Program-made: the position numbers and the translations under genes
Assembly: GCF_001552135.1 (NCBI RefSeq)
Contig: NZ_BCQP01000001.1
Location: forward strand, 110,800 to 174,799
Source: Actinomadura chibensis NBRC 106107
GTDB taxonomy: Bacteria; Actinomycetota; Actinomycetes; Streptosporangiales; Streptosporangiaceae
DNA length: 64,000 bases
Reading direction: 5' to 3'
Part shown: positions 1 through 8,773 of the stretch, piece after piece
How the letters are laid out: every line of letters starts with the position of its first letter
Numbering within the stretch: the stretch's first letter is position 1
Notes under the pieces: model-generated
What the model was told of the DNA's origin: nothing
The model's input: only the letters and a program-made list of their open reading frames with translations
Database searches by the model: none

Positions 1-1
1 C

Positions 2-3000
2 GAGATGCACGTGATCATCGGGCAGGGGCAGCTCGACCGCGTCCTGCACGCCGGGCCCGAGGGGCGGCGCGCGGTGATCGAGGAGGCGGCGGGCGTCCTC
101 AAGCACCGCAAGCGCAAGGAGAAGGCGCTCCGCAAGCTGGACGCCATGCAGGGCAACCTGACCCGCGTCCAGGACCTCACCGGCGAGCTGCGGCGCCAGC
201 TCAAGCCGCTCGGCAAGCAGGCCGAGATCGCGCGCCGCGCCGCCGTCATCCAGGCCGACCTGCGCGACGCGCGGCTCAGGCTGCTCGCCGACGACCTGGT
301 CACGCTGCGCACGAAGCTCGAACAGGAGGCCGCCGACGAGGCCGCGATCCGGGAGCGCCGCGCCGAGACGGAGCGGGCGCTCGCCGGGGCGCAGGAGCGC
401 GAGGGCGTCCTGGAGGCCGAGGAGGCCGCCGAGGCGCCGAGGCTCGCCCAGGTGCAGGACACCTGGTTCCAGCTCTCCGCGCTCAAGGAGCGGCTGCGGG
501 GCGTCGCCGACCTCGCCGAGGAGCGGCACCGCAACGCCGCCGAGGCGCGCGAGGAGGAGCGGCGCGGCCGCGACCCCGAGGACATGGAGCGCGAGGCCGC
601 CGAGATCCGCGAGCAGGAGGAGATGCTCCGTGCGGCTCTTGAGGAGGCTCAGGACGCTCTGACCGGCGCGGTCGACCAGCGGACGGCCGCCGAGGAGGCG
701 CTCGCCGCCGAGGAGCGCCGGTTGCAGGCCGCCGCCCGCGCCGCCGCCGACCGGCGCGAGGAGCTGGCCCGGCTGCGCGGCCGGGTCGAGGCGCTGCGCA
801 GCAAGGCGCAGGCCGGGCGGGCGGAGATCGGACGGCTCGCCGACGCCCGCGAGGAGGCCGCGCGGCGGGCCGGGACCGCGCAGGCCGAGTTCGAGGCGTT
901 CGAGGCCGACGTCGTCGAGGACCCGGCGCTCGCCGCCGAGCACGAGGCCGCGCAGGAGGCGCTCGCCACCGCCAAGGACGCCGCCGAGTCCGCGCGGGCG
1001 GCCGTCGACGGCCCGCGCCGCGCGCTCAAGGAGGCCCGCGCCGCCGTCGGCGCGGCCCGTTCCGCCGACCAGGGCGCGCAGAAGAAGGTCACCGCGCTGC
1101 AGGCGCGGATCGAAGCGCTCAACCTCACGCTCGCCAGTGCCGCGGACGGTGGCGAGGCGCTGTTGTCGGCGGGGTCTGACGGCTCGCTCGACGGGGTGCT
1201 CGGCACCGTTGCTTCGCTGCTGAACGTCCGGGCTGGATACGAGACCGCCGTCGCGGCCGCGTTGGGGAACGCGGCCGAGGCCATCGCGGTCGGGTCGCTG
1301 GCGACGGCCGAGGCCGCGCTGGCGCTGCTGCGGTCGCGGGACGCGGGACGTGCCGGGCTGCTGGTCGGCGGAGGGCCCGTCGCGGAGGTGCGGCGGGTTC
1401 CGGGTGTCGACTACGCGGTCGACGCGGTGAACGTGCCGGAGGTCGTGCGTCCGGCGGTTCAGCATTTGTTGGGTGATGTGGCCGTTGTGGACGATCTTTC
1501 CGCTGCGGCTGCTCTCGTCCGGCGGGAGCCGTCTCTGCGGGCCGTCACACGTGAGGGCGAGCTTGTGGGGGCGCACTGGGCGCAGGGCGGTGCTTCCGGG
1601 GGCGGGCAGAGTCTTCTGCGGATGCGCGCGACGCTGGACGAGGCCACCGAGGACCTCGCGGCGGCGGAGACCGCCGCCATGGCCGCCGGGGACGAGCTGG
1701 CCGCCGCGCTGGAGCGCGAGCAGTCCGCGCAGGCGGCGGTGGAGGCCGCCGAGGCCGCCGCGACCGAGGCGCAGGCGGGCGTCAACGCGGCGCAGTCCGA
1801 GCTCGACCGCGTCCGCGCCCGGCTGCGCGAGTTCGACGCGCAGGCCGCGCAGGAGGCCAAGCGCGCCGCCCGGCTGGAGGCCGACGCCCGCGCCGCGCGG
1901 GGCGAGGCGGAGCGGCTCACCAAGGCGCTGGACGCGGCGAGCGAGTCCCTGGAGCGGGACACGGAGGCGGCCGAGGAGCTGGCCCTGCGGCTCGCCGAGT
2001 CGGAGGAGGCCGCCGAGGTCGCCGACGAGGCCGGGCACGACACCGAGGCCCGCGACGAGCTGAACGCCCGCTGCCAGGAGCTGCGCGGCGTCGAGATGGA
2101 GGCGCGGCTCTCGGTCCGCACGGCGGAGGAGCGCGTCCAGGCGATCGCCGGACGCGCCGACGCCCTCGAACGCGGCGCCCGGCGCGAGCGGGAGGAGCGG
2201 GCGCGGGCCGCCGAGCGCCGGGCCCGCCGCGAGCGGCAGGCCCGCGTCGCGAAGGCCGTCCTGCGCGGCGCGCGGACGGCGCTGGAGCGCATCGAGCTGT
2301 CCCTCGCCGCGGCCGTCCGCCGCCGGGAGGCCGCCGAGCGGGCGAAGGCCGCGCGCGAGGCGGAGCTGAAGGTCGTCCGGACGCAGGTGCGCGAGCTGTC
2401 CGGCACCCTCGAACGGCTGGTCAACGTCGTGCACGGCAACGAGGTCGCGCGGGCCGAACAGCGGCTCCGGCTGGAGCAGTACGAGCAGCGGGCCCTGGAC
2501 GAGTTCGGCCTTGAGGTCGACTCGCTCGTCTCCGAGTACGGGCCCGACCAGCCCGTCCCGCCCGACCCGGACAAGGGCGAGGACGCCCTGCCCGCCTCCT
2601 ACGACAGGACGGTGCAGGAGAAGCGCGCGAGGACCGCCGAGCGGCAGCTCAACCAGCTCGGCAAGGTCAACCCGCTGGCCCTGGAGGAGTTCGCGGCGCT
2701 GGAGGAGCGGCACGCCTTCCTCACGTCCCAGCTCGAAGACCTGAAGAAGACCCAGCGGGAGCTGCTCGGCCTCGTCAAGGAGGTGGACGAGCGCGTCCAG
2801 CAGGTGTTCGCCGCCGCCTACGACGACACCGCCCGCGAGTTCGAGCGGATCTTCGCCCGGCTGTTCCCCGGCGGCGAGGGCAGCCTGTCGCTGACCGAGC
2901 CCGGCGACATGCTCGCCACCGGCGTCGAGGTCGCCGCCCGCCCGCCCGGCAAGAAGGTCAAGCGGCTGTCGCTGCTGTCCGGCGGCGAGCGGTCGCTCGT

Positions 3001-3259
3001 CGCGATCGCGTTCCTCGTCGCCGTGTTCAAGGCGCGGCCGTCGCCGTTCTACGTCCTGGACGAGGTCGAGGCCGCGCTCGACGACACCAACACCCAGCGC
3101 CTCATCACCGTCTTCGAGGAGCTGCGCGAGTCGTCCCAGCTCATCGTGATCACGCACCAGAAGCGGACCATGGAGGGCGCCGACGCGCTCTACGGCGTCA
3201 GCATGCGCGGCGACGGCGTCACGCAGGTCGTCAGCCAGCGGCTCCGCGAGCACGTCTGA
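2..3259 (+). CDS. smc: Chromosome segregation ATPase SMC, 3' part
   Basis: Partial gene whose start lies before the window. SMC dimers organise and compact the chromosome with ScpA/ScpB. The visible part begins just after the N-terminal ABC half (GQGQLDRVL, then AAGVLKHRKRKEKA). It then shows a long Glu/Ala/Arg-rich coiled coil to about residue 370, a globular hinge at about 385-505, a second coiled coil to about 940, the ABC signature LSGGERS near residue 990 and Walker B YVLDEVEAALDD near 1017. Walker A is outside the window. About 1085 residues are visible of the family's usual 1,180 or so. It ends 18 bp from the stop of a convergent gene, with a hairpin between them. In many actinomycetes ftsY lies close downstream; here an 8 kb accessory block intervenes. 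Confidence 0.97.
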   Translation, partial: EMHVIIGQGQLDRVLHAGPEGRRAVIEEAAGVLKHRKRKEKALRKLDAMQGNLTRVQDLTGELRRQLKPLGKQAEIARRAAVIQADLRDARLRLLADDLVTLRTKLEQEAADEAAIRERRAETERALAGAQEREGVLEAEEAAEAPRLAQVQDTWFQLSALKERLRGVADLAEERHRNAAEAREEERRGRDPEDMEREAAEIREQEEMLRAALEEAQDALTGAVDQRTAAEEALAAEERRLQAAARAAADRREELARLRGRVEALRSKAQAGRAEIGRLADAREEAARRAGTAQAEFEAFEADVVEDPALAAEHEAAQEALATAKDAAESARAAVDGPRRALKEARAAVGAARSADQGAQKKVTALQARIEALNLTLASAADGGEALLSAGSDGSLDGVLGTVASLLNVRAGYETAVAAALGNAAEAIAVGSLATAEAALALLRSRDAGRAGLLVGGGPVAEVRRVPGVDYAVDAVNVPEVVRPAVQHLLGDVAVVDDLSAAAALVRREPSLRAVTREGELVGAHWAQGGASGGGQSLLRMRATLDEATEDLAAAETAAMAAGDELAAALEREQSAQAAVEAAEAAATEAQAGVNAAQSELDRVRARLREFDAQAAQEAKRAARLEADARAARGEAERLTKALDAASESLERDTEAAEELALRLAESEEAAEVADEAGHDTEARDELNARCQELRGVEMEARLSVRTAEERVQAIAGRADALERGARREREERARAAERRARRERQARVAKAVLRGARTALERIELSLAAAVRRREAAERAKAAREAELKVVRTQVRELSGTLERLVNVVHGNEVARAEQRLRLEQYEQRALDEFGLEVDSLVSEYGPDQPVPPDPDKGEDALPASYDRTVQEKRARTAERQLNQLGKVNPLALEEFAALEERHAFLTSQLEDLKKTQRELLGLVKEVDERVQQVFAAAYDDTAREFERIFARLFPGGEGSLSLTEPGDMLATGVEVAARPPGKKVKRLSLLSGGERSLVAIAFLVAVFKARPSPFYVLDEVEAALDDTNTQRLITVFEELRESSQLIVITHQKRTMEGADALYGVSMRGDGVTQVVSQRLREHV

Positions 3260-3277
3260 ACCGGGGCGGCTCCCGGT
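3260..3277. terminator. Hairpin between convergent smc and HTH/TM gene
   Basis: ACCGGG and CCCGGT arms (3260-3265 and 3272-3277) around a 6-nt loop lie exactly between the two stop codons. There is no T-tract, as is common in high-GC actinobacteria. It could end transcription from both sides. Confidence 0.5.
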
Positions 3278-4503
3278 CAGGACGCGGGCTCGGCGACGGG
3301 CTTGAGCAGGTACCCGCGGACGCCGGTCTTGCCGCACTCTGCGTGGACGGCCTGGAGCCCGCCCGTCTCGCGGAGGTCGACGCCCACGCACATGCCCTCC
3401 GCGCGCGTCGCCTCCGGGACGATGTCGAACACCCGCCCCGCCTTCGCCTGCCCGGCGGACTGCGTCAGCCCGAACCGCTGCATCGCGTCGTCGTCGCCGC
3501 ACTCCGCCATGTGCAGGGCGGCGTCCTTCTCGCGGGAGTCGAGCGTCGCGCACCAGAGCTTCGAGGCCGGCGTCCACGCCCGGAGCTGGAACGTCCCCGC
3601 CGCGGCCCCCGCCCTGACGAGCTTGATCCGCTGGAGGTTGTCGTCGTCGGTGCACTTGTCCTGCGCGAGCTGCGGCTTCAACCGGTCGTCCGGCAGGACC
3701 GACAGGCAGTTGCCGGACTTCTCGTCGTCGGTCACCGGGGTGATCGTGTACCAGCCGGGCGCGGGCGGCGCCGGCTTCGGGCCCGCCTGGACCGTGGCCT
3801 TCGACGGCGCGGCCCGGTGCCCGCCCCCGCCGTCGCCGCCGAGGAGGTCCGGCAGGGTGGAGGCCACCACCGCGATCGTGATGATCGCCGGGGCCGCCAC
3901 CAGCAGCGACACGCGCCGGTGCGGGGCGGGGACGCGGCGGGACGTCCGGCGGTGCCGGGGCGCCGCCGACGACGACCGCGCGTGCCGTCCCGACCCGGTC
4001 TCCCTGGGCTTTTCGGCGGGCCTTTCCGCCGGGTTCTCCTTCGCTTTCTCCACCGCCTTCTCGGGTGCGGGTTGCGGTCCCATGTTCAGCGCGGCGGGCC
4101 GTCCGGCGACGCGCCGGTCGCCGTCCGCCGGAACGGCGGCCGGCGCCCCGACCGCGGGCGCGGCGACCGCGGGTTCCGCGGGTGCGCAGAGGCGGTCGTG
4201 GACGCGCAGCCACCGGTCCCGCTCCTCGGGCACGAGGCCGCATGTGGTCACAAAAGCGGACAGCAGGACACGGTCCGGCAGCGTTTCCGCGCCGAGCATT
4301 CCCGCGACCCCGTCCGAAATGGTGATCCCGGCCGCGCGCAGCCGCTCGTCGATCTCGGAAAGCGGCAGGCCGGACCATTGGCGCAGGCGGCTCAGCAGAG
4401 CGAGGAGGTCGGCGGGGACGCGCGCCTCCTCCGGCTGCGGCACCGCCCTCGGAACCGCCAACGGTGTCCTTCCGTGTACGGGAACGCGGGTATTAGTGGG
4501 CAT
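3277..4503 (-). CDS. Single-pass membrane protein with N-terminal HTH-like domain
   Basis: 408 residues. Residues 30-105 form a helical domain (LLALLSRLRQWSGLPLSEID, then VLLSAFVTTCGL) of the type found at the start of actinomycete XRE-like regulators. A Pro/Ala/Glu/Lys-rich linker follows, with one membrane segment at about 198-218 after a basic cluster. The C-terminal domain (250-405) has spaced cysteines and repeated W/C/Q patterns that loosely recall ricin-B-like lectin folds. Orientation would place the HTH in the cytoplasm and the lectin-like part outside. The start is ATG with AGGAGA 8 nt upstream. It diverges from the histidine kinase gene. The role is unknown; a sensor or anti-sigma-like function is only a guess. 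Confidence 0.75.
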   Translation of the reverse strand: MPTNTRVPVHGRTPLAVPRAVPQPEEARVPADLLALLSRLRQWSGLPLSEIDERLRAAGITISDGVAGMLGAETLPDRVLLSAFVTTCGLVPEERDRWLRVHDRLCAPAEPAVAAPAVGAPAAVPADGDRRVAGRPAALNMGPQPAPEKAVEKAKENPAERPAEKPRETGSGRHARSSSAAPRHRRTSRRVPAPHRRVSLLVAAPAIITIAVVASTLPDLLGGDGGGGHRAAPSKATVQAGPKPAPPAPGWYTITPVTDDEKSGNCLSVLPDDRLKPQLAQDKCTDDDNLQRIKLVRAGAAAGTFQLRAWTPASKLWCATLDSREKDAALHMAECGDDDAMQRFGLTQSAGQAKAGRVFDIVPEATRAEGMCVGVDLRETGGLQAVHAECGKTGVRGYLLKPVAEPAS

Positions 4504-4612
4504 CGTAGCGATCTCCTGTCCCCTAATGGCTAATGTTCGTTATGCGGTCTTTGGCAAGATCAAGATCCATGGCGTCATGAGGTTCGGCGCCCGTCACAGG
4601 GAGGGGCCCGCG

Positions 4613-5860
4613 ATGCCGGACTCCGGTGCTCAGCTCCCGCCCGCGCTCCGGCGTTCCGTCGAGACCCGGGTCGGCACCACGTTCGTTCTGCTCATGCAGC
4701 TCCGCGTGCTCGTCGTCGGGGTGACGGTCCTCGTGGACGGGCAGGTCCGCGGCGACCGGTGGGCGCTCGGCGTGCTGGTCCTCGCGGTGGTGGTGTCGGG
4801 TGTCGCGCTCGCGGGATGGGAGAAGGTCGTCCTGCGGCTGTTCGAGCAGCCCGCCCTGCTGGCCTTCGACGTCCTCATCGGCTACGCCGTGCTGCGCGTC
4901 GGCGGGATCTTCGGGCCGTACTTCCTCGTCACCGTCGTGACCGCGGGCCTCGCCGGACTCCTCTACCGGTGGCAGGTGACCGCGCTGCTGTGCGCGCAGC
5001 AGACCGTCCTGTACTACACGGCGCTCTACCGGAACGCCCCGGACGACGACGGCCGCGTCACGATGCCGCTGCTCCTCGTCCTGCCCGTGTTCTACGGCGT
5101 CGCCGCGCTGGTCGGGACGGTCCTGCGCCGCCTGTTCGACGAGCACGCCGCCGCCGAGGAGCGGCGCTGGCGGATGGAGGCCCTCGCCATGGCGGCCGAG
5201 GAGCGCACCCGGCTCGCCAGGGAGATGCACGACTCGCTGACCGCGACGCTGTCCGGGATCGCGCTGTCGGCGACCGGCCTGCCCGCCTGGGTCCGCAAGT
5301 CGCCGGACCGGGCCGCCGAGGAGGCGGCGCGGATCGCCACCGCCGCGCAGGTCGCCACCCGGGAGGCCCGCTCGCTGATCGCCGAGCTGCGCGACGAGGC
5401 GGGCGGGACGCCGCTCGCCGAGGCCGTCCGGGAACTCGCGGACGAGTGGCAGGGCCGCACCGGCGTCCCGGTCGGCGTCACCGCCGCGCCGGACGCCGAC
5501 CTCCCGCCGCCCGCGCGGCGCGAGCTCGTGACGATCGTCCGGGAGGCGCTGGAGAACGTCCGGCGGCACGCCGAGGCGTCCCGGGTCGAGATCGCCACGC
5601 GCGCCGTCGCGGACGGGGTGCAGGTGCGCGTCCGCGACGACGGCCGGGGGCTGCCCGGACGCCCCGACGACCCCGGCTGGCTGGACGCGCTCGCCCGCGG
5701 CGGACACTACGGCCTCGTCGGGATGCACGAGCGGGCCGGACGCGCGGGCGGGCGGCTCGCGGTCGCCTCCGTCCCGGGCGGCGGCACCGAGATCACGGTG
5801 CTGGTCCCGGCGGCGGGCGCGGACGCCGAGCCCGCCCGCGCCGAGCTCGGGAGCGGCTGA
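4613..5860 (+). CDS. NarL-type sensor histidine kinase
   Basis: 415 residues. Several membrane segments lie between residues 22 and 172, with no recognisable extracellular or GAF/PAS sensor domain. A HisKA_3 dimerisation box follows (REMHDSL, phospho-acceptor His206), then a HATPase domain with an N-box (EALENVRRHAEAS) and G-boxes (DDGRGLPG, GLVGMHERAG). It would autophosphorylate and pass phosphate to the regulator encoded next, whose ATG overlaps its stop by one base (TGATG). The reading frame is open far upstream, but this ATG has GGGAGGGG just before it; an in-frame ATG at 4577 is the alternative. The signal sensed is unknown; the membrane part resembles kinases that sense through their helices. 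Confidence 0.88.
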   Translation: MPDSGAQLPPALRRSVETRVGTTFVLLMQLRVLVVGVTVLVDGQVRGDRWALGVLVLAVVVSGVALAGWEKVVLRLFEQPALLAFDVLIGYAVLRVGGIFGPYFLVTVVTAGLAGLLYRWQVTALLCAQQTVLYYTALYRNAPDDDGRVTMPLLLVLPVFYGVAALVGTVLRRLFDEHAAAEERRWRMEALAMAAEERTRLAREMHDSLTATLSGIALSATGLPAWVRKSPDRAAEEAARIATAAQVATREARSLIAELRDEAGGTPLAEAVRELADEWQGRTGVPVGVTAAPDADLPPPARRELVTIVREALENVRRHAEASRVEIATRAVADGVQVRVRDDGRGLPGRPDDPGWLDALARGGHYGLVGMHERAGRAGGRLAVASVPGGGTEITVLVPAAGADAEPARAELGSG

Positions 5861-6543
5861 TGGGCGAGCCGCGGGCCCCGGACGCGCGCTACCGCGTCCT
5901 CGTCGTGGACGACAACACCTTCATTCGCGCCGGGCTCACGTCCGCGCTGGAGGCGACCGACGACATCGAGGTCGTGGGGGAGGCCGGGGACGGCCGGACC
6001 GCCGAGGAGATGGCGTGGCGGCTGACGCCCGACGTCGTCCTGCTCGACGTGCGGATGCCCCGGGTGGACGGGATCAGCGCCGCCGCCGTGCTCAGCAAGA
6101 TCAGCCGGGTCATCATGCTGACCCAGGTGGACGACCCCGACGTGGTGCTGTCGGCCGTCCGCAACGGGGCCGTCGGGTACCTCGTGCACAACACCTTCAC
6201 CGTGGACGAGCTGGCCGCCGCGATCCGCGACACCGTCCGGCACCGGGCCCACCCCCTCTCGCACGCGGCCAGCGCCGCCCTCATCGACGCCGCGCGGGCC
6301 GAGCGTCCCGCGGCGCCCGCCGCCGATCCGGCGGAGCGGCGCGCGCGGTACGGCCTTTCCGCCCGCGAGGCCGAGGTCATGGAACTGATCGTGCGCGGTC
6401 TGGCCAATCAGGACATCGCGGCCAAGCTATTTCTCACCGAGAAGACCGTCAAGAACTACATCAACCGCATATATGCGAAACTGGGCGCGCCGAACCGGGC
6501 CACCGCCATCGTGACCTGGATCGGGCTGCCGCCGGGCGGTTGA
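5860..6543 (+). CDS. NarL/FixJ-family response regulator
   Basis: 227 residues. The receiver domain (12-130) has acidic pair Asp17-Asp18, phospho-acceptor Asp63 (LLDVRMPR) and the switch Thr in MLTQ. A LuxR-type helix-turn-helix lies at about 160-222 (LSAREAEVMELIVRGLANQDIAAKL, written here as LSAREAEVMEL then GLANQDIAAKL, with TEKTVKNYINRIYAKLG-like recognition helix). The usual conserved receiver lysine (GYLLK) is His here (GYLVH). It is translationally coupled to the kinase gene upstream. A 22-bp palindrome lies 37 bp after its stop, in front of the glycosidase gene, and is a plausible target of this or another NarL-type regulator. Confidence 0.9.
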   Translation: MGEPRAPDARYRVLVVDDNTFIRAGLTSALEATDDIEVVGEAGDGRTAEEMAWRLTPDVVLLDVRMPRVDGISAAAVLSKISRVIMLTQVDDPDVVLSAVRNGAVGYLVHNTFTVDELAAAIRDTVRHRAHPLSHAASAALIDAARAERPAAPAADPAERRARYGLSAREAEVMELIVRGLANQDIAAKLFLTEKTVKNYINRIYAKLGAPNRATAIVTWIGLPPGG

Positions 6544-6579
6544 ACTGCGCGTACGCGATTGGGGCCCGGGGCCGCCGGC

Positions 6580-6601
6580 GTTAGGGCCCTAGGGCCCTAA
6601 C
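6580..6601. promoter_or_regulatory. 22-bp perfect palindrome, DosR-like box, upstream of GH16 gene
   Basis: The core TTAGGGCCCTAGGGCCCTAA (6581-6600) is a perfect dyad extended one base each side. It agrees with the M. tuberculosis DosR consensus (TT, S, GGGACT, WW, AGTCCC, S, AA) at 14 of 20 positions. Its centre lies about 31 nt before the hexamer TAGCCT, which puts it near -43 of a rightward promoter, the usual place for an activator that overlaps the -35 region. The 14-bp core GGGCCCTAGGGCCC recurs at 8422-8435. Confidence 0.6.
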
Positions 6602-6621
6602 CGCGTCCGGCGCCCGCGCCC

Positions 6622-6627
6622 TAGCCT
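6622..6627 (+). promoter_or_regulatory. Candidate -10 hexamer TAGCCT for GH16 gene
   Basis: TAGCCT fits the actinobacterial TAnnnT pattern. It lies 80 bp before the GTG start of the GH16 gene. No good -35 is seen; the palindrome occupies that place, as expected for an activator-dependent promoter. Confidence 0.4.
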
Positions 6628-6701
6628 TTCGGACGAATGGTGAACACATCGGACGGTGCCTTTCTCCGGGCCGCCGTCTCATTTCGTCCCGGAGGTGCAC
6701 C

Positions 6702-7619
6702 GTGCTTTTTCCGCCGCGCAACAGAATGGCCGCGGTCGGCGGCGGGATCGTGGCCGCCGGCTGCTCGCTCGCGCTCGCCGTCCCGTCGTCGTCGGCGCCG
6801 GGCCCGGACCCGTCCCGCGCGATCGCGCTCGGCGCGCTGGAGCGCTCCGCCCCGGCCGTCTCCTACACGAAGCCGGGGCCGCGCGACCGGGAGGGCGCCG
6901 CCGCGACGAAGGCGGCGAAGAAGCCGGTCCCGACCACGGCGGCGAAGCGCTACGGGTGGGGGCGCCCGATCGCCGTCGACGGGTTCCGCACGCTCGACCG
7001 GCGCGCGTGGGAGGTCTACGAGGGGCCGGGTAACAACGGGAAGGGCCGGCGCCTCGCCGGCGCCGTGACGGTGAAGGGCGGCGTCCTGCGGATCACCGGG
7101 ACGCGCGGCGGCGACACCGGCGGCCTCGCCTGGCTGCGCGGCGCGCAGAAGGAGGGCCGCTGGGAGGCGCGGGTCAAGGTGAGCCGGGGCTGCGCCTGCT
7201 ACAACGCGAACCTGCTGCTGTGGCCGGTCGACGGCGGCGGCGGGACGGACCCGCGCGGCGGCGGCGGTGAGATCGACTGGATGGAGACCTTCGGCGACCG
7301 CGGCCTGCGCGAGGGCACGAACTTCTTCCTGCACTACGGCCCCGAGGACGACCACCGGCGCAAGGACGCGCACGTCCGCGTCGACCTGCGGAAGTGGCAC
7401 GTCTTCGCGGTGGAGTGGAACTCGCGGGGCGTGACCGGCTTCATGGACGGGCGGAAGACCTTCCACACCTCAGACCGCGCGGCGCTGCCGCCGGGGAAGA
7501 TGGGGCAGGCCGTCCAGCTCGACTGGTTCCCCGGGCTCACCAAGCGGACGAAGCCCGGCGTCAGCCGGACGGCGCCCGTCACGATGTCGGTCGACTGGAT
7601 CGCGATGTACCGTCCGTGA
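6702..7619 (+). CDS. Secreted glycoside hydrolase family 16 protein
   Basis: 305 residues. The start is GTG with GGAGGTG 5 nt upstream. A hydrophobic signal segment (residues 9-31, ending in an Ala/Ser run) precedes a low-complexity linker to about residue 85. The catalytic jelly-roll domain carries the GH16 motif ExDxxE as GEIDWMETF, with nucleophile Glu190, Asp192 and acid/base Glu195. Conserved aromatic features such as WHVFAVEW and a final VDWIAMY strand are present. The family cleaves beta-1,3 or mixed-linked glucans, agars or related polymers; the substrate cannot be read from sequence. It lies alone behind the palindromic promoter at 6580. Confidence 0.9.
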   Translation: MLFPPRNRMAAVGGGIVAAGCSLALAVPSSSAPGPDPSRAIALGALERSAPAVSYTKPGPRDREGAAATKAAKKPVPTTAAKRYGWGRPIAVDGFRTLDRRAWEVYEGPGNNGKGRRLAGAVTVKGGVLRITGTRGGDTGGLAWLRGAQKEGRWEARVKVSRGCACYNANLLLWPVDGGGGTDPRGGGGEIDWMETFGDRGLREGTNFFLHYGPEDDHRRKDAHVRVDLRKWHVFAVEWNSRGVTGFMDGRKTFHTSDRAALPPGKMGQAVQLDWFPGLTKRTKPGVSRTAPVTMSVDWIAMYRP

Positions 7620-7638
7620 GCCCAGGGGCTTGAGGGGG

Positions 7639-8226
7639 CTATCTCACGATCTGCCAGAGCTGGTTCTCGCGGCGCAGGACGAACTTGTCCTGGAGGGTGC
7701 TCGCCACCATGGAGCCGCTCGTCCAGTGCAGGGCATTGAAGGGGATGACCGCCTCCTCGCCCACGATCCGGCCGCCCTTCACCGTGACGGTGCGGAGGGC
7801 CTCGCGCTCCGCCGGGCGGACGAGGTGCGGCGTGTTGCGCACCCCCCGTTCGCAGTTGCCCTTGAGCGCGTCGCCGCGGACGAACTTCCCTCCCGGGGCG
7901 ACGTAGCGGCAGACCGCCGGATCCCCGGCCGCCTGCCCGCGCAGGAACGCCTGGAGCGCCTGCCGCGCGCCCTTGATCCCCGGTTGCATCGCCGGGTCGG
8001 TGGAGCGCTCGACCGGCTTCGGCGAGCTCTCCGCGCCGGTGGGCTCGCCGGACGAGGCGGTGGGCGAGGCGGCGGACGACGCGCCCGCCTCGGCGCCCTT
8101 GGAGCCGCCGCCGGAATCGTCGCCCGAGCAGCCGGTGAGGGCGGCGGCGAGGAATGCCAGCGCGAGCGCCGTCCCGGCGAGGCCGTGAGGTCCGTGACCG
8201 GCATGGGCGGCGAATCGTCGGGCCAT
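7639..8226 (-). CDS. Small secreted lipoprotein
   Basis: 195 residues. Signal peptide with lipobox LTGC (Cys33), then a Ser/Ala/Thr/Pro-rich tether to about residue 75. The C-terminal domain of about 120 residues (ARQALQAFLRGQAAGDPAVC, and ending in LRRENQLWQIVR) resembles NTF2-like or 'tetratricopeptide-adjacent' lipoprotein domains only in length and in the closing WQIVR strand. The start is ATG with GGAGG 6 nt upstream. It converges on the GH16 gene with 19 bp between stops. Function unknown. Confidence 0.7.
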   Translation of the reverse strand: MARRFAAHAGHGPHGLAGTALALAFLAAALTGCSGDDSGGGSKGAEAGASSAASPTASSGEPTGAESSPKPVERSTDPAMQPGIKGARQALQAFLRGQAAGDPAVCRYVAPGGKFVRGDALKGNCERGVRNTPHLVRPAEREALRTVTVKGGRIVGEEAVIPFNALHWTSGSMVASTLQDKFVLRRENQLWQIVR

Positions 8227-8421
8227 GGGATGCCTCCATGAACGCGGGGTGTCCGGACAATGCCCGGCGGCCGCCTTTCACCATGATCAGGCGGCCAGCC
8301 GAAGATTAACGCCTTTCCCGGTCGGTGACCAGAGGTCAGAACACGGGCCAGATCGGCGCGGACACGCGCCGTCCCGCCGCCCGCCGGACCAGCGCGGGCA
8401 GGGCCCCCTATTCCCGAATCG

Positions 8422-8435
8422 GGGCCCTAGGGCCC
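8422..8435. promoter_or_regulatory. Second DosR-like palindrome, upstream of globin operon
   Basis: GGGCCCTAGGGCCC is a perfect 14-bp dyad identical to the core of the site at 6580-6601. Its centre is about 31 nt from a TAGCGT hexamer (8459-8464), the same geometry as the first site. It could activate rightward transcription toward the globin genes at 9085. The link between DosR-type regulators and oxygen/NO-responsive genes supports this, but which regulator binds is inferred. Confidence 0.55.
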
Positions 8436-8503
8436 TGGGCCCGGGAATTGCGCGCCCGTAGCGTCTCCGGTCGACGGCAAGACCAGCGGGAGGGGAATTC
8501 CTC

Positions 8504-8773
8504 GTGAAAGGGAGCGCGGAACTCGCGGCACCGGGCGCGCCGCTCGCCGTATCCGGCTACGGCCGCGGCGGCGGCGCGTTTTCCGCGCGCGTCCCGCGCC
8601 GCGCGGCCTCCGGGCCCGGCGCCCTGCCCGGGGGCGGGCGCCGACCCGGCGGCCCGCGGTCCGCCGCACCGGCGGCCCGCCGACGGTCCTGTGGTCCGCC
8701 GCTCCGCCGACCCTGTGGTCCGCCGGACCGGCGGCCCGGCGTCTATCGCTCCGCCGGGCGGGTGGTCCGGTGA
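8504..8773 (+). CDS. Possible small low-complexity protein
   Basis: 89 codons from a GTG with GGGAGGGG 7 nt upstream and 45 nt after a TAGCGT hexamer. The translation is Gly/Ala/Arg/Pro-rich and its second half is made of repeated GGTCCGCCG-type DNA. No family is recognised and codon bias is not decisive in such GC-rich DNA. The good ribosome site and promoter position are the only reasons to list it; it may simply be leader sequence of the globin transcript. Confidence 0.25.
   Translation: MKGSAELAAPGAPLAVSGYGRGGGAFSARVPRRAASGPGALPGGGRRPGGPRSAAPAARRRSCGPPLRRPCGPPDRRPGVYRSAGRVVR

Noticed and set aside
3302..4612. Long upstream extension of the histidine kinase frame
   Set aside because: It is antisense to the HTH/TM gene, lacks a kinase-like sequence, and a good ribosome site marks the start at 4613.
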